Part shown: positions 10,851 through 22,495 of the stretch, piece by piece
Layout of the letters: each line of letters begins with the position of its first letter
How positions within the stretch are numbered: the stretch's first letter is position 1
Origin: Fragilaria crotonensis
Lineage: Eukaryota > Bacillariophyta > Fragilariophyceae > Fragilariales > Fragilariaceae
DNA length: 64,000 bases
Assembly: GCA_022925895.1 (NCBI GenBank)
Contig: JAKSYS010000239.1
Coordinates: 16,512 to 80,511 of the forward strand
Direction of reading: 5' to 3'
Notes under the pieces: model-generated
Seen by the model: the letters and a program-made list of their open reading frames with translations, nothing else
Database searches by the model: none
Told to the model about the DNA's origin: nothing
Position numbers and translations under genes: made by a program

Positions 10851-11823
10851 GGAGGCATCCATCATCTGTCATTTCAGTATACATTGCCACCATAGTAACA
10901 CCACCTGGTACCAGGTACTCCAGACTCCAGAATCCAGAGTACTCAACCCACTCTCTATGATCAGTTGTGTACAGAGAAGTACGAGTACCCATAGTTTGCA
11001 TGCAAATGGCTGGTACAAGTACTCCAGAGGCTTTTAAAGGACGTCTCGTACCTATCAGTCTGGTCTCAGAATTAGACCAAGGGCGTGTGACAGTATTCAT
11101 GGTTCCTGGTAGCTGGTTTTCGGAGTGTGCTTATTATCTACCGGTGTCTACATGATATACTCGGGGACCCCGGTTGCTATGCAGTAAATGCTCCCTGATT
11201 GCGCGGAGCGCGGATCTACCTTTCTAAATAAATCGACTTCGTGATATTGAGTGGATTATATCCCTGTAGGGTGTAGGGTGCTCTCGAGTATTACAGTATC
11301 GAGTATGCAGTGCAACCATTTGAAGTGGCACCAGATCAACATACTGGCTACAGGTACAAGATACCTGAGTAGTAGAGGACAGTCCAATTTTAGTAACCGC
11401 TGTACAGTACGGCCACACCCCGTCGGCGTACTCCGAGTCTCCGAGTACGATCGGGCTTCCCAGTGAGATTAACGCCAGATGCGCGACAAGGGACAAATGT
11501 GACATCTGAGAATTTGCAGGCATTGTCGAGTCTTTTATTTCTCTTACGGTACTCCGAGTTCCGAGTCATATTGAGCAGATTAAATAAAACACATAAATAC
11601 TCCAGCATTACAAACGCTCCAATACGCTGAGTACCAATGTGTATATATATTGAATCACGTTTGTAATCGTCGCTTTGTGCCTTTCCCTTGGTCTTATAAC
11701 CTGAATTCGGCATCCTCCTGAGAGCTCACAAATCATTTGTAACCCGAGAGTCTGAGACCAGAGCCAACCATCAAGAAAAAAAATCGTGTGTTCATCCATC
11801 ATCGCTTGCTGCTTGGTTTCAAC
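10851..11823. other. Intergenic / 5' flank of the first peroxidase
   Basis: Rich in palindromic short motifs around GGTACTCC and GAGTACC (for example 10903-10945, 11428-11448, 11549-11568). No coding feature could be supported. These motifs resemble those upstream of other genes in the window. Confidence 0.5.
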
Positions 11824-13044
11824 ATGAAGCTTTCTCTTCTTATCCTCTTGTTCTCTGTTGCCCACGCACAACCACCAACCAAGCCACCGACACCGCGACC
11901 CACCTTGAAACCAACTCCATCTCCGACCAAACGTCCAACCACACGATCTCCCACGAAGCGTCCAACAACGCGACCCCCCCACAAAGCGTCCAACCTCATC
12001 AACGCTTTCTGCTGCTCTTCGTCTTGTGGATGCAAGAGTCCGCGAAACGATCAACGACAATCAATACATTGCCGCCACGTACCTTCGTTTGGGCTTTCAC
12101 GATTGTCTCCCAAACGGTGTCGCCGGTGGGTGTGACGGATGCCTGAACCTTGCCAACCCTGCCAACTTTGGACTGCTCCCAGCCGTCGAAGCGTTGGCTC
12201 CTGTTGTGGAAGACCTTGAGGACGAGGCCCTTGGATTGTCACGTGCTGACATTTGGGCATACGCAGTACTCGTTGCCGCGGAAGTTTCTCAGGATGACCT
12301 GGTGTTTACAGATAACTTCAAAACCGGTCGCAAGAACTGCGAGGCAGTTGGCACCTGCAGCAGCAGTGATCCTAGCGTCTGTGCTATGGACGGTCCTGAC
12401 ACGATTGAGGATTTCCCATCCACCTCCTTCACAACGCATGAGCTGCTGGACTACTTTCGCAATCATTTTGGATTCAATGCTGCCGAGACTGTCGCGATCA
12501 TGGGTGCGCACACAATGGGACGCGCGTTGATAGGAAATAGCGGATTCCGTGGAAACAATGGTTGGGTTACCAACACACTTTCTCTAGGTATGACTTGAAC
12601 ACCCCAACCCAACTCATTTCAAATGATATTTTTCGTATCTTACCGCTTCATTCCACTTCAACAGACAACGAGTATTTCACGCATCTTGTGGGACCTCCTG
12701 AAGACCGACTCAAGGGGCCACCTTATTGGCAAGTTCAGATTTCAGCGACCTTGAGGTATCAATGGATTCGCGTTGGTGAGCCCTTCGATTCATCTGGAAC
12801 GACTAGACCATTCATGATGAATACCGACATGGCTATCATACGCGATTTTGAGGCTGGCGGCACCCAGCATCTATTTCCCGACGGCCGGGTCGATTGTTTG
12901 ATTAAGGATCGAACAACAAGTTACAAAAGGTGCCCTGCTTCTGAGACTTTGGCCCAGGCTGGAATTTATAGGGATTCTAACGCGGTGTGGCTTTCGGATT
13001 TCAAAAAAGTCTTGATCACCATGCTTGAAAAAGGTCTCCAGTGA
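11824..13044 (+). CDS. Secreted haem peroxidase (plant-peroxidase superfamily), copy 1, frameshifted
   Basis: Two exons, 11824-12587 and 12665-13044, with a 77-bp intron (GTATGA...CAACAG). The signal peptide is MKLSLLILLFSVAHA and is followed by a Pro/Thr/Lys/Arg stalk. The catalytic domain has the distal Arg and His in LRLGFHDC, the proximal His in GAHTMGRA, and LDNEYFTHLVGPP right after the intron. It would oxidise substrates with H2O2 outside the cell or in the secretory system. A run of seven C (within 11970-11979) puts the stalk and the catalytic domain in different frames; one C fewer joins them. This is either a consensus error or a young pseudogene. It is a tandem duplicate of the gene at 14480-15808, with the intron at the same codon. 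Confidence 0.85.
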
Positions 13045-14479
13045 GCGATTTATTCTGCGATGGATTTCGCACAATCCAACTAGGCATGTTGGTTTGGAGG
13101 TCAAAGTCATAACAGATGACAGTATTCGAGTAACCTTGCTGGCAAGAAATCTCCGAAAAGCAACCATGTCGCTTTGAGTCGCACTTGTGCATTCTAGTTC
13201 TACGCTAGTTCTACACTGATAGTATAAGGAGTTTATCCACTGCATTGGCTCATCACTTTTGTTATGGAGACGATGATCGTCTAGCGTCGTCGTCATTTCA
13301 GACATCGGAGTGATCCAGTAATACAACCCTGAGAGTGGAACTCCAATTGGAGGCACAGCCTTAGGGACTTCAAAGCACTGTGTTGTCGTTTTAACGCATG
13401 TGTCGAGGGTCGTGGCGCGCAGGTCGGTCTTGAGGATCCCAGGGAAAATTTAAAAGAACTAATCAAAACTTGGAGTTGGTGAGCATTGGTTCCATGGTGC
13501 AGCTTGAATGCGTACCTCGCATCCTCTACACCACGGTGAAATAAGCAACCACACTCATTTTCACTCCCTGCTCCAAGAAATGCCGGCATTGCAAGACTGG
13601 AGTCACAAGTCACTCTTGACTTGCTCAAATTCATGATCATCTAGTCACCTCGTGTGATTCTCCTTTGTGTTCAAACAATTATAATACAATTTTACACATG
13701 TTTAAAGACATAACAGGTGCTATGTCAATGCCCTTGCTTCCTTTATTTTAGGTAAGCTGGTCGGAGGGGGTTTGCTCTCTTCATAACAGCGTAATCACAA
13801 ATAAACGATGACAGATTTCATTGCCTGTAACTAGTTTGTTCGTTTTGGCACATCCTATAACCTTGAGAATTGCTCATGATCTGATGGGGTAATTATCAAA
13901 TAAGAATAGGAGTGAAGGTGCATACTTTGATTTACTGGTGATGATGCATGCATCATTTACATGCCAAAATCAGCAGTCTCTTGGTCACGTCATTTCTTCT
14001 GCAGGTTGCTCTAAGCAAGTATCCCAGCAGACATTTCGTAACCACCAGTCCATTTCTACCAGTTGCGAAATAATCCACCAAACCCACTAAATATGCCCTT
14101 ATCAATTATAACAGCTGTTCTTTATGTCAAAGAAGGGTATAACATTTATTGGTTTATTGGACACATTTATGCATTGAAGTTTGACACAATCTACGATGGG
14201 ACATCCTGATGACACGGTACATGGTGATAACTAACTAAATTAAGAGACACATAAGATCAACAGATTCAGATGTAATGGTACTCGGAGGTGCAAAACTCCG
14301 AAGGTGGGAATATTCTTACTCCGTACAAGTAGTGCATCCGTTCCACATGCCCCTCTACTAGTAGATTTGAATTACATTAGAATTGAGCAGATGCCCACAA
14401 AATATTTTTGCACCATCTTGACTCCACCGTCGCACAAGACTTATCAAGCTCTAAAGCAAAATACGGTAGTTTTCTTCTT
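13045..14479. other. Intergenic between the tandem peroxidase genes
   Basis: AT-rich, no supported gene. The part just upstream of 14480 includes ACTCGGAGG and ACTCCGAAG motifs (14280-14305) and the likely promoter of the second peroxidase. Confidence 0.55.
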
Positions 14480-15808
14480 ATGCTTGTCATCTCCGCAGCT
14501 CATGCGCAACCAACCAGAAAACCAACCAGAAAACCAACCAGAAAACCAACCAGAAAACCAACCAGAAAACCAACCAGAAAACCAACTAGGAAACCGACCA
14601 GGAAACCAACCAAGAAGCCAACCAAGCAACCTACCAAGCAACCTACCAGGCAACCTACCAGGCAACCTACCAAGCAACCTACCAGGCAGCCAACCAGGCA
14701 AACACCCCGACCCACTCAGGTACCGACTTCGTCATCGCCCACCAAAAAACCGATGGCGCCTTCGATTTCCGATCGTCTTCGTCTTGCTGATACAAGAATC
14801 CGAGACACGATCACGAGAAATCGAAACATTGCCGCCACTTACCTTCGTTTGGGCTTTCATAATTGTCTCCCGAATGGCGCTGCAGGAGGGTGTGATGGCT
14901 GCCTGAACCTTGCCAACCCCGCCAACTCCGGAATGCGCCCAGCCGTCCAGGCGTTGACGCCTATTGTGGCAGAACTCGAGAACAAGCAACTTGGATTGTC
15001 ACGTGCGGACATTTGGGCGTATGCAGCACTGGTTGCTGCCGACGTTTCTCAGAGTGCCCTTGTGTTCACGGGAAGTTTCAAAACCGGTCGCAAGAACTGC
15101 GAGACGGTTGGTACCTGCAGCAGCAGCGACCCACAAGTCTGCGTCGCGAATGGTCCGGACACACCTGCAGATTTCCCATCCACCTCTCTCACAACTCATC
15201 AATTGCTCGACTACTTTCGCGACCATTTTGGGTTCAATGCTTCCGAGACTGTCGCGATCATGGGTGCTCACACGATGGGACGCGCGTTGGAACAAAACAG
15301 CGGATTCCGTGGAAACAATGGTTGGGTCACCAACACCACTTCGCTAGGTATGACTTGAACTACCCAACTCGACTCCCATTGAGTGACATGTTTCTGTTGT
15401 AACTAACGCATTCATTCCAATTCAACAGACAACGAGTACTACACGCATCTCGTGGGTCCACCTGGAAAGCGACTGGAAGGGCCACCGTATGATCAAATTC
15501 AAGTGCAGACGTCGCGGTTGTGGCAGTGGATCCGCGCCGACGAGCCTTTCATTTCATCTAATGCAATCAGGCCCTTCATGATGCATGCTGACATGGCGAT
15601 TATTCGCGATTTTGAAGCTGGTGGCATCCAACATATCCTTAGTGACGGAAAGGTCGATTGCACGATTAAGGATCAAATTACACAAGTAAACAGATGCCCT
15701 GCGGCTGAGACTTTGGCGCAGGCTGGACTTGACAGGGACAACAATGCTGTTTGGCTTTCGGATTTCAGGAGAGTATTGACCATCATGATTCAGAAAGGTC
15801 TTCAGTGA
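14480..15808 (+). CDS. Secreted haem peroxidase, copy 2, with Pro-Thr-Arg-Lys stalk
   Basis: Exons end at 15347 and resume at 15429 (81-bp intron, GTATGA...CAACAG), the same splice position as in copy 1. The stalk is a run of PTRK-type tetrapeptides. The catalytic domain has LRLGFHNC at the distal site, where the usual Asp after the His is Asn, and GAHTMGRA at the proximal site. The exon 2 protein ends QKGLQ as in copy 1. The only in-frame ATG (14480) leaves just MLVISAAHA as signal peptide. The open frame extends upstream to 14387 without an ATG, and by alignment to copy 1 the ancestral start codon appears lost or moved to an upstream exon. The Asn substitution affects a residue linked to calcium binding in class II/III enzymes, so activity may differ. 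Confidence 0.8.
14508..14704 (+). repeat. 12-bp coding minisatellite (PTRK stalk)
   Basis: Repeats of the unit ACCAGAAAACCA run without a frame break and degrade to the right into ACCAAGCAACCT and ACCAGGCAACCT variants. They encode the basic Pro/Thr stalk between signal peptide and peroxidase domain. Copy number is likely to vary between alleles. Confidence 0.9.
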
Positions 15809-16287
15809 GAGATTTGATCAGCCGAAGGGACTTCACAGCGCCGAGCTGTAGTTTTGTGGATACCATCACCTGCAACCTAGGATAGTCCCAAGGGTCGAGT
15901 TTCTAGGCGTACAGTCAGATTAAAAGGATTGACTAGAAAACATTTGAGAAGGACGGCGGATCGACAATTCAAAGTAATATGGCCCCACAACGCCATGAAG
16001 ATAACCGACCAGGCTCGCCTAACGCTCCCAGCCCTGCCTACGGGATCATGTCAAGAGTGACTGGATAGGAGATGGAGTCAAAGGCAATGGAAGTCTCTCT
16101 GGGGCTTCCTCACGCAAACGAGTCTCAGCTTGAGCCACTTTTTTCACACCTTGATATTCCCACACCTCCAAGTGGCTCTTCATCGCCTGGATTCCATGCT
16201 TCACCAGAAACATTTTCCTTAGGTTCTACATTATGATAATTCTGCATAAGACGAACGAATTATCCCGTTCAAAGTAGATAAAACAAC
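15809..16287. other. Convergent 3' intergenic region
   Basis: Lies between the 3' ends of the second peroxidase and the Su(z)12-like gene. Nothing further is seen. Confidence 0.6.
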
Positions 16288-18615
16288 CTAGGCGACTACG
16301 TTGCTCTCAGAATGTTGGGCAGTTCTGACCTTGTCGAATTCTGCCATAAAGGTCAACAAATGAGTTGATGAGATAAGACCTGAATCCCAGAATCCCATGC
16401 AATGAAGCATAAGTTCGTCCCTAAGGTCATGTTCAATGAGAATGTTTGCGTGTGTACGGATGAATTCGAAACATTTGGACGGGATCGCATGGTCGGCAAT
16501 AACTTCATGTGATTTCATAAATCGGTTCCAAAGTTTGGTGAAACGCTTCTCTTGAGGAGTCACGTCATCAAACTCATCCATTAGCTGTATATAGGTACAA
16601 AGATTAAAAGAGATGAGATGTCAGCAAGAGAATTGCGATTCGTTAAAAACAAGTTTTGTCGGCACGCAACAAGTTGCAAAACTAACCTGTTCGCTCATAA
16701 TCGTCAACCACCCCTCATCGTCTTCATCATCACTGTCGACATCCCATTCACCTGGTAGCATGGGTTCATTGGAACGAGAATGGAAGTACTGACGCACCGG
16801 CACGTCACTGCCTGGAACAAATTGCAGTCTCGTTTCTTCATCGGCACCAGCCTCCACCAAGAGACGCATCTTTTTCCTCCGTGTCTGTAAATCCAGAGAA
16901 CACGCCTTAAAGGGATGTCGTTTGACGAATGGGACGGATGCCACACAACCGGCCAAACATGGCTTGGAACGACGGACATAAACAAAATCACGGCCGGTAC
17001 TGGACGGACCAGAAGACGAAGTCGAGGGGACTTTCTTGGTAATGGCAATGTGCAGCTGTCAAAAACGCATGGGTGGGGGGTTGACGGGAGTGGATACGAC
17101 CACGATGGAACTGAATGTGAGAACAATAAAAACCCATAACCATATGCAGCTCCTCAGTAGTGTTTTACGTACCGTTCCATCTTCACTCCTCGCCGCCTTG
17201 AAGGATAAAAATTGCCCATGGCATGTGACACAATGCATCAACAATCCTGCATCGGAGCCACCGTCAAAGTAACAAAAGATACACCTTCGATGTCCATCGT
17301 AATCCTCGGGTGTGGCGTCTGTCAGGAAACAAGGGTTCTGGTCATCATTTATGAAGAGAAAATGAAAGAGCACCCTGGCCCTGGAATCCGTGGATTCCCT
17401 TTGTCGTGCTTCAGCGTTCGGAAGACGTTTCTTCCACTCCAGGAGGTCGTTTGTGTCTTCGATCTCGGTAACAGGTGTTGAATTGTTCTGGTGACGATAA
17501 TGATCACTATTCTCCATCGCTGTCGCATTGCCTGACTCTGAGACTAGAGCAGCCGCAACGGGAGATCTAGGAGGTGTTTTGTCAACACTAGTATTCGCCA
17601 TATCTGGTACCAGTAGGTGATTTTGGGTAACGTTTAATTGTTCGGGACCCCATTCGTCTCGGCTGTCAAACCATATGCTGTTCTCCTCCATATTGTTACT
17701 GCTTACCGACGACGATCCTTTCTTAGTTTCACGTCCAGGTGATGCGCGAGTAGTGGTGGTTGTTGTTGTCGGTGTCTTGGGTTGTTGCTGCTGCTTCTTG
17801 TCGCTGATGGGCGATCGTATGGCGTTTTTCACGGACAACGACGACGACGGCAACGGCGGTGTATTGACCTTGGCATAATAATTCCTTGTGTTTCTCCTGG
17901 GTGAAGATAAGAATGCATCATTGTAATTCCGGACTCGATGTTGCCACAATGTATTCAATAGATCTAGCTTTTGATGTTTGGATCTCGTGGTTCCAGTCTT
18001 TGTAGGAGTTGCAGTTGTAGTAGCATTAGCAGTAGCATGACGTTGTTGTTTCCCATGATAATCGTATTTCCTACTTCGAGCACTGCGACGGCTCCCATAT
18101 CGAATTCCTATCCAATAGGATAATGTCCGACGTTGGAACGGCATTCTGTGAACTCGGATCTTGCAGGGTGGGTCGATAGGATCATAATCCAAATCATCAT
18201 CATGGTGGTTGTTGGTTGTCGTATCGTAGTCACAACCTACAACACTACTGCTACCACTATTACTAGTATTATTGTCCATTGGAAAATCAAAGAACCATCG
18301 AGCTTCAAATTGTTTCGACGCGGTCGATGTCACGCCGAAAATCTGAATTAAAATGACAATTGTGAGGGATCAAAAAGCAGGGGAATGAAATTGTTTCGAG
18401 TGTGTGTGTGAGAGCAATGGTACAACCCATGACTGCAACAAATGGAATCAATCACACAGCCAGAGCAACATTAATTACAAACAACAACGACCTGAACAAA
18501 AAAATACAGCATAACATTGATCGCAGGCAAGACTATGGAAGTAGTCACAGTGTCACACAATGAGCATCAACAGGAACAAACAGGACAAGTTTCCGCGTAC
18601 CGAATCGAAGTCCAT
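16288..18615 (-). CDS. SUZ12: Su(z)12-type Polycomb PRC2 subunit (C2H2 finger + VEFS box)
   Basis: I reconstruct four exons: 18615-18601, 18342-17173, 17055-16687 and 16584-16288. All introns are GT-AG and all junctions keep one frame, giving about 616 residues. The first exon encodes only five residues. Residues about 10-350 are low-complexity (Thr, Ser, Asn, Gln). A single zinc finger follows: CIFC with two Cys (about 359, 362) and two His in the order C-x2-C-x12-H-x4-H. The C-terminal half is the VEFS box, beginning RQYFHSR, with an acidic DSDDEDDEGW and then DEFDDVTPQEK and KLWNRFM across the last intron. In PRC2 this subunit supports the H3K27 methyltransferase in the nucleus. It is convergent with the second peroxidase. 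Confidence 0.9.
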
Positions 18616-19512
18616 GATGGCTATAGAAGAAGAGGCAGTAGAGGATGAGGAGCTCTAACTCGTCCATGGACACAGGCTTTCAGTTCAACACACGCCGATA
18701 ATTGTTTTAGCAATTAACAACAACACGTTTAAATGTTTTCTCCATGAAATTTGAGGTGTACATACATACCCGTAGCGCCAGCAGACATGATCGATGCACG
18801 CCTGTCTGCCAATCGAAGGAACCAATGGCGACTGGCGACAGTGCTTTAAATGTACTACTACTGTACACTGTACAGAACTGGAGTACTCGTAGATGTGTTT
18901 TGTGTTGCCAGGGCGTTGTAGTACCGTTACTCATACTCACATACATGCATCAAAAGTATCATAGTAAGGTCGTATGTCATACGCGCTCCATGCGTCTCAC
19001 TTCTCATCGAAGGATCGAGGTTAGATGTTTGTGCGTAGCGTTGGCTTGTTGGGTTGTGGTATAGAGGCGAGGAGGCGACATGCATCCGTAATGGGCCTAC
19101 AGTCTACTTGTACCGTATCTCTGGAACGGCCTTGAGAGGGTCAGTGAAACCAAGCAATACACTCTCAACACCATCATGACATCGATTGGCTCTCGAGTTG
19201 TAGTCGCAGCCTCCAGTGCGGCAAGGCGCATGGGGTGAGTAACGAGTCTGTGCGTTGCGTTCGGGGTTGGTTGTATCATGGCGACGATGAATCGACAACG
19301 TTGGTGATGCGTTTTCCCCCCTACGGTAGTACGGAGTACGGGAGTGATCTGGACTACTGTAGTACCAGGTTCTGAGTACTGTACTCGAATACAAGTATTA
19401 ACACAACACAATTGATGTTGGAGGGGCTCGAAGTACTTGGTTATTGATTGATGTTGGAAGGTGGTGCTCGCTTTGTTGTCATTCACTTCGCCCAGTCGAA
19501 AGTCGCTCAGTG
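18616..19512. other. Divergent intergenic region
   Basis: Lies between the Su(z)12-like gene and the gamma-CA-like gene, which point away from each other. It contains CTGGAGTACT (18878-18887), a cluster of GTAC-rich palindromes at 19324-19400 and no supported gene. Confidence 0.55.
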
Positions 19513-19533
19513 TATATAACATACTCCGAGTAT
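19513..19533 (+). promoter_or_regulatory. TATA-like element and ATACTCCGAGTAT palindrome upstream of the gamma-CA-like gene
   Basis: TATATAA is followed directly by the palindrome ATACTCCGAGTAT (19521-19533), 70-90 bp before the start codon at 19603. The arrangement suggests a core promoter. It is inferred from position only. Confidence 0.4.
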
Positions 19534-19602
19534 GCAAAATTTTGATCGTGCTTGTTCCTCACCCTCTACTTTATCACTTCGCACTTTGCATCATAACGGC
19601 TC

Positions 19603-20586
19603 ATGTTTCACAGTGCCATCTTGGACAACATCGGTGCCAAGATGGAGGTGGCCCAGTACACGGAACGATTGGTGCCATCGACTCGCTTCGTCGCCGTAGA
19701 TGGAGTAGCACCCGTAGTCTCCGAAACTGCCACCTTTGTGGCTCCCTCCGCATCTGTTATCGGTGATGTTACGCTCGGATCCAATTCCAGGTACGTTTTA
19801 TGAAACACATGTAATCTGACATCAAAGTCGTCCTCTGTTGTTGTTGGTGTTGCTGCTGCTGTTGGCTTGTAATTCTTTCACGGCGTTAAAATTATGATTT
19901 GTCTTCTAAACACACCTGTCATTACGAATAACAACCACAGTATCTGGTACGGCGCGACAGTCCGCGGCGACGTGAACAAGGTGACAATTGGTACTCACAC
20001 TTCGATTGGTGATCGCGCTGTGGTACATGTGGCCAAGATTCAGGGTGATTTTGCGACAAACATTGGCAATCACGTGACGATTGGTCCGTGTGCCATTGTC
20101 CATGCCGCCACGATTGGTGATGGTGCCGTGATTGGTGCCAGTGCGCAAGTGTTGGATGGTGCCATTGTCGAATCGCGTGCCATGGTGGCACCCGGTGCCG
20201 TCGTGACGCCCGGCACGACTGTGCCGGCGGGAGAATTGCGGGCCGGAGCGCCAGCGAAATCGGTGCGGGCCCTGACGGAGGAGGAATTGGTGACGATGCA
20301 AGCGACGGCAGAGGAACAGCATGTTTTGGCACAGATGCATGCGTTTGAGAATGCCAAGGATTACGAGCAATTGGCAAAGGATGAGGAGGAACTCCTAGAT
20401 TCAAAGCAGCGTGATCCAGACTACTGGCAGCCCAAGGAGTATGTGGATAAGAATGATTACATGGGGCAAGGAGCTCCTGGTTACATTTTTAATACTACCT
20501 TGAGTCATCCTGAGGAGGGACTCAGGCTTTTGAAGGAACGAGCATTGAAGGCTGAAGAGGCCTTGAAAAAGGAACAGAAAAACTAA
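19603..20586 (+). CDS. Gamma-carbonic-anhydrase-like hexapeptide-repeat protein
   Basis: Two exons, 19603-19790 and 19941-20586 (150-bp intron GTACGT...CCACAG), give 277 residues. The left-handed beta-helix is plain: SSIWYGATVRGDV, then many hexapeptides such as IGDGAV and IGASAQ. Of the three zinc-binding His expected in an active gamma-CA, the first (VVHVA) and the third (IVHAA) are present. The middle one, normally in a GH pair before the third, is Pro (IGPCAIVHA). A Glu-rich, coiled C-terminal extension follows. In plants and algae such proteins form a domain of mitochondrial complex I; the missing ligand favours a structural role. No clear targeting peptide is visible before the first hexapeptides, though the N-terminus is short and amphipathic. 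Confidence 0.9.
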
Positions 20587-21011
20587 GCCATTTTGGATGG
20601 TGGATCGGACAATTGTTTTCCCGCAGTATGATGCCATACTGGAGTATAGGTCAAGATGATGCAATATGCAGCACTTGCTAACATTTAAATTGGTATTGAT
20701 AAGGATTCTGTTACTATTCCCTTGATGTCAATGTTTCGAGGCATTTCTAGAAGAAGTGGATGCTAAAGGTACTTAGGACTTAGGTTTAAAGACTGTATCT
20801 ACCAGCTCCACTTCTTCCACAAGATTCAATCTATGCGAATTGGTGTGCAACGTTCCGGATTCCAAAGTAACTACCTCTGGTACAGCTCTTTCCAATGATA
20901 GTAGCTAACTTTTGGAACGCAAAATGTGCTCCGCCGTGGTTGAAAATCAAAAGAGAGAAAAATAGATACAAGCGTGTGTGCGTGTGTATGCGGGGGATAA
21001 CCAAAGAAAAT
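20587..21011. other. Convergent 3' intergenic region
   Basis: Between the gamma-CA-like gene and CKS1. It holds ATACTGGAGTAT (20636-20647), one of the recurring short palindromes, and nothing else recognisable. Confidence 0.55.
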
Positions 21012-21650
21012 CTACTTGCGGGAAATACCAAACTGATTCTTGTACTCCTCACGGGACGCACGTTCCAATTCTGGATCCACGAGACCACTTTGAGGATCAG
21101 TTCCCAAGGGACGACGAAAGAGCAAAATGTGTGGTTCAGGACTGTTGAAAATAAATGCACAAAATGGGTTGAGCTTCTCTCAAAGGCGCTAAATATTAAT
21201 AGGGATGATTGTGGGAAAATGTGAAAACGTACCGATGAATCGCATAATGTTGCCATCCTCGAGATTGCTGGACGCCAATACCTCGCCATTCCGCTTCCGT
21301 CAAGAGACGACTCTTGGGCAAGGTCTTTGCCAAATCCTTGGGAAGAATCACATGTCTGAAGTACAGTAATTGAATTCAATCGAATTGATGAGTTATGTCG
21401 AAATATCATGTCCAAATGCAGTTGAGATAGGTTAATTTGGGGTTGAAAGTATTGGCCATCAAATCGAGGGATGTCGTGCGTAGAAATGAACGCACTCGCA
21501 GTACGACCGCTGGCATACGAAGACTCAAACGTCCACATTCTTTTGTATGGCTGATTCGATCTGATCCATGGAGACAAGGCAAACTACGCACCTGTATTCA
21601 TTGCCATCATCGGCATACTTTTCACTGTATTCGATACGAGAGGCGCTCAT
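21012..21650 (-). CDS. CKS1: Cyclin-dependent kinase regulatory subunit CKS1
   Basis: Three exons, 21650-21592, 21355-21233 and 21141-21012, with GT-AG introns that keep one frame, give 103 residues. The start is [12 protein letters not shown]. Exon 2 holds the HVILPKD and [15 protein letters not shown] segments, and exon 3 the HILLFRRP strand. These are the defining CKS motifs, including the anion-binding residues of the beta sheet and the His-x-Pro-Glu-Pro-His hinge (IHRPEPH). The protein binds cyclin-dependent kinases and docks phosphorylated substrates. It has a C-terminal extension of about 25 residues beyond the core. Long open frames on the opposite strand and across the introns are not real genes. 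Confidence 0.93.
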
Positions 21651-22264
21651 GGTGGGGATGGTGGTCTAATGTAGAGATGCGATGACAATGATCGTTGCAA
21701 TGCGGGCACGGATGTTTCTGGAACTGTCTGAAATTCAAATAATCCAATTCTGTTGTCTGTGAGTACTCATGACAGTGTTACCGTCTTGAAATAACTCACC
21801 CGGACTCTGTGTGTACACTGTACAGTACTCCAGTACAGTTGATGTAATCTTGCTGTCCGTCCTTGCCACATCTCGGAGTATTTTGCTTTTTTAAGATACT
21901 CCGAGTATTGTAAAAAACGATTGAATGAGATCATCGAACCATTCTTCATTCGATTCTTCGTACTCGTAGCAGTTATCATAGCAATTAGGGGATGCAGACA
22001 TGTCGGGGCCCTGGCAACGCTGAGCGATCCCTCGTCCTACCAATATGTAGACCCAGAGGGGAAAAAATGCACAAACGGTTCGCTTTGGGGAGCCCAGGGT
22101 CCTTCCTTCGAAAGGACGAGTTTCCTTTGCTTCACATTCGCACCAAAAAAATTGGGCTCAATGGGAACACTAAATTGTGGGGAACCGTATCAGAAACCAG
22201 GTACCTGGTAGCCCAGAAATTCCCCTCACAACATCTTCAAGCATCATCCTAGTCAAGCGATTTG
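21651..22264. other. 5' flank of CKS1
   Basis: Contains ACAGTACTCCAGTAC near 21822 and ATACTCCGAGTAT (21896-21908), both of the recurrent palindrome type. No gene can be supported; an open stretch at 21921-22252 has no recognisable domain. Confidence 0.5.
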
Positions 22265-22495
22265 ATGTTCAGATCTTTTGTTGTGGCGGCATTAATGGTC
22301 TGTACCACCCTTGTTGCTGCTATTCCTCAGCCCATCACATCTGGCTGCAACCTATCCCCCGCAAGCCCCGTCGCACGGCCCATCGAACCCCCCGTCACAC
22401 CTGCCCCCACCATTACACCAACCAGCGCCCCAATCGCCAAGAACAAAATGAAGAAGAAAGATGACGAAAGGCCTGCAATGAAGACGAGAGTTTGA
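22265..22495 (+). CDS. Small secreted protein
   Basis: A 76-residue frame with a clear signal peptide (MFRSFVVAALMVCTTLVAA), a Pro/Thr/Ser-rich mature part and a basic Lys-rich end (KNKMKKKDDER). I see one Cys in the mature part and no family motif. It may be a genuine short secreted peptide or the first exon of a longer gene. Confidence 0.4.
   Translation: MFRSFVVAALMVCTTLVAAIPQPITSGCNLSPASPVARPIEPPVTPAPTITPTSAPIAKNKMKKKDDERPAMKTRV

Noticed and set aside
14408-14480. An N-terminal extension of the second peroxidase from a TTG codon
   Set aside because: A TTG start is unlikely in a nuclear gene, and the extension has no counterpart in the first peroxidase.
14444-14715. Minus-strand Trp/Gly/Phe- and Leu/Val/Gly-rich ORFs
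   Set aside because: Antisense of the PTRK minisatellite of the second peroxidase.
20831-21577. A 248-residue minus-strand ORF over the CKS1 locus
   Set aside because: It reads through the introns of CKS1 in a wrong frame; the spliced model gives a complete, conserved CKS protein.
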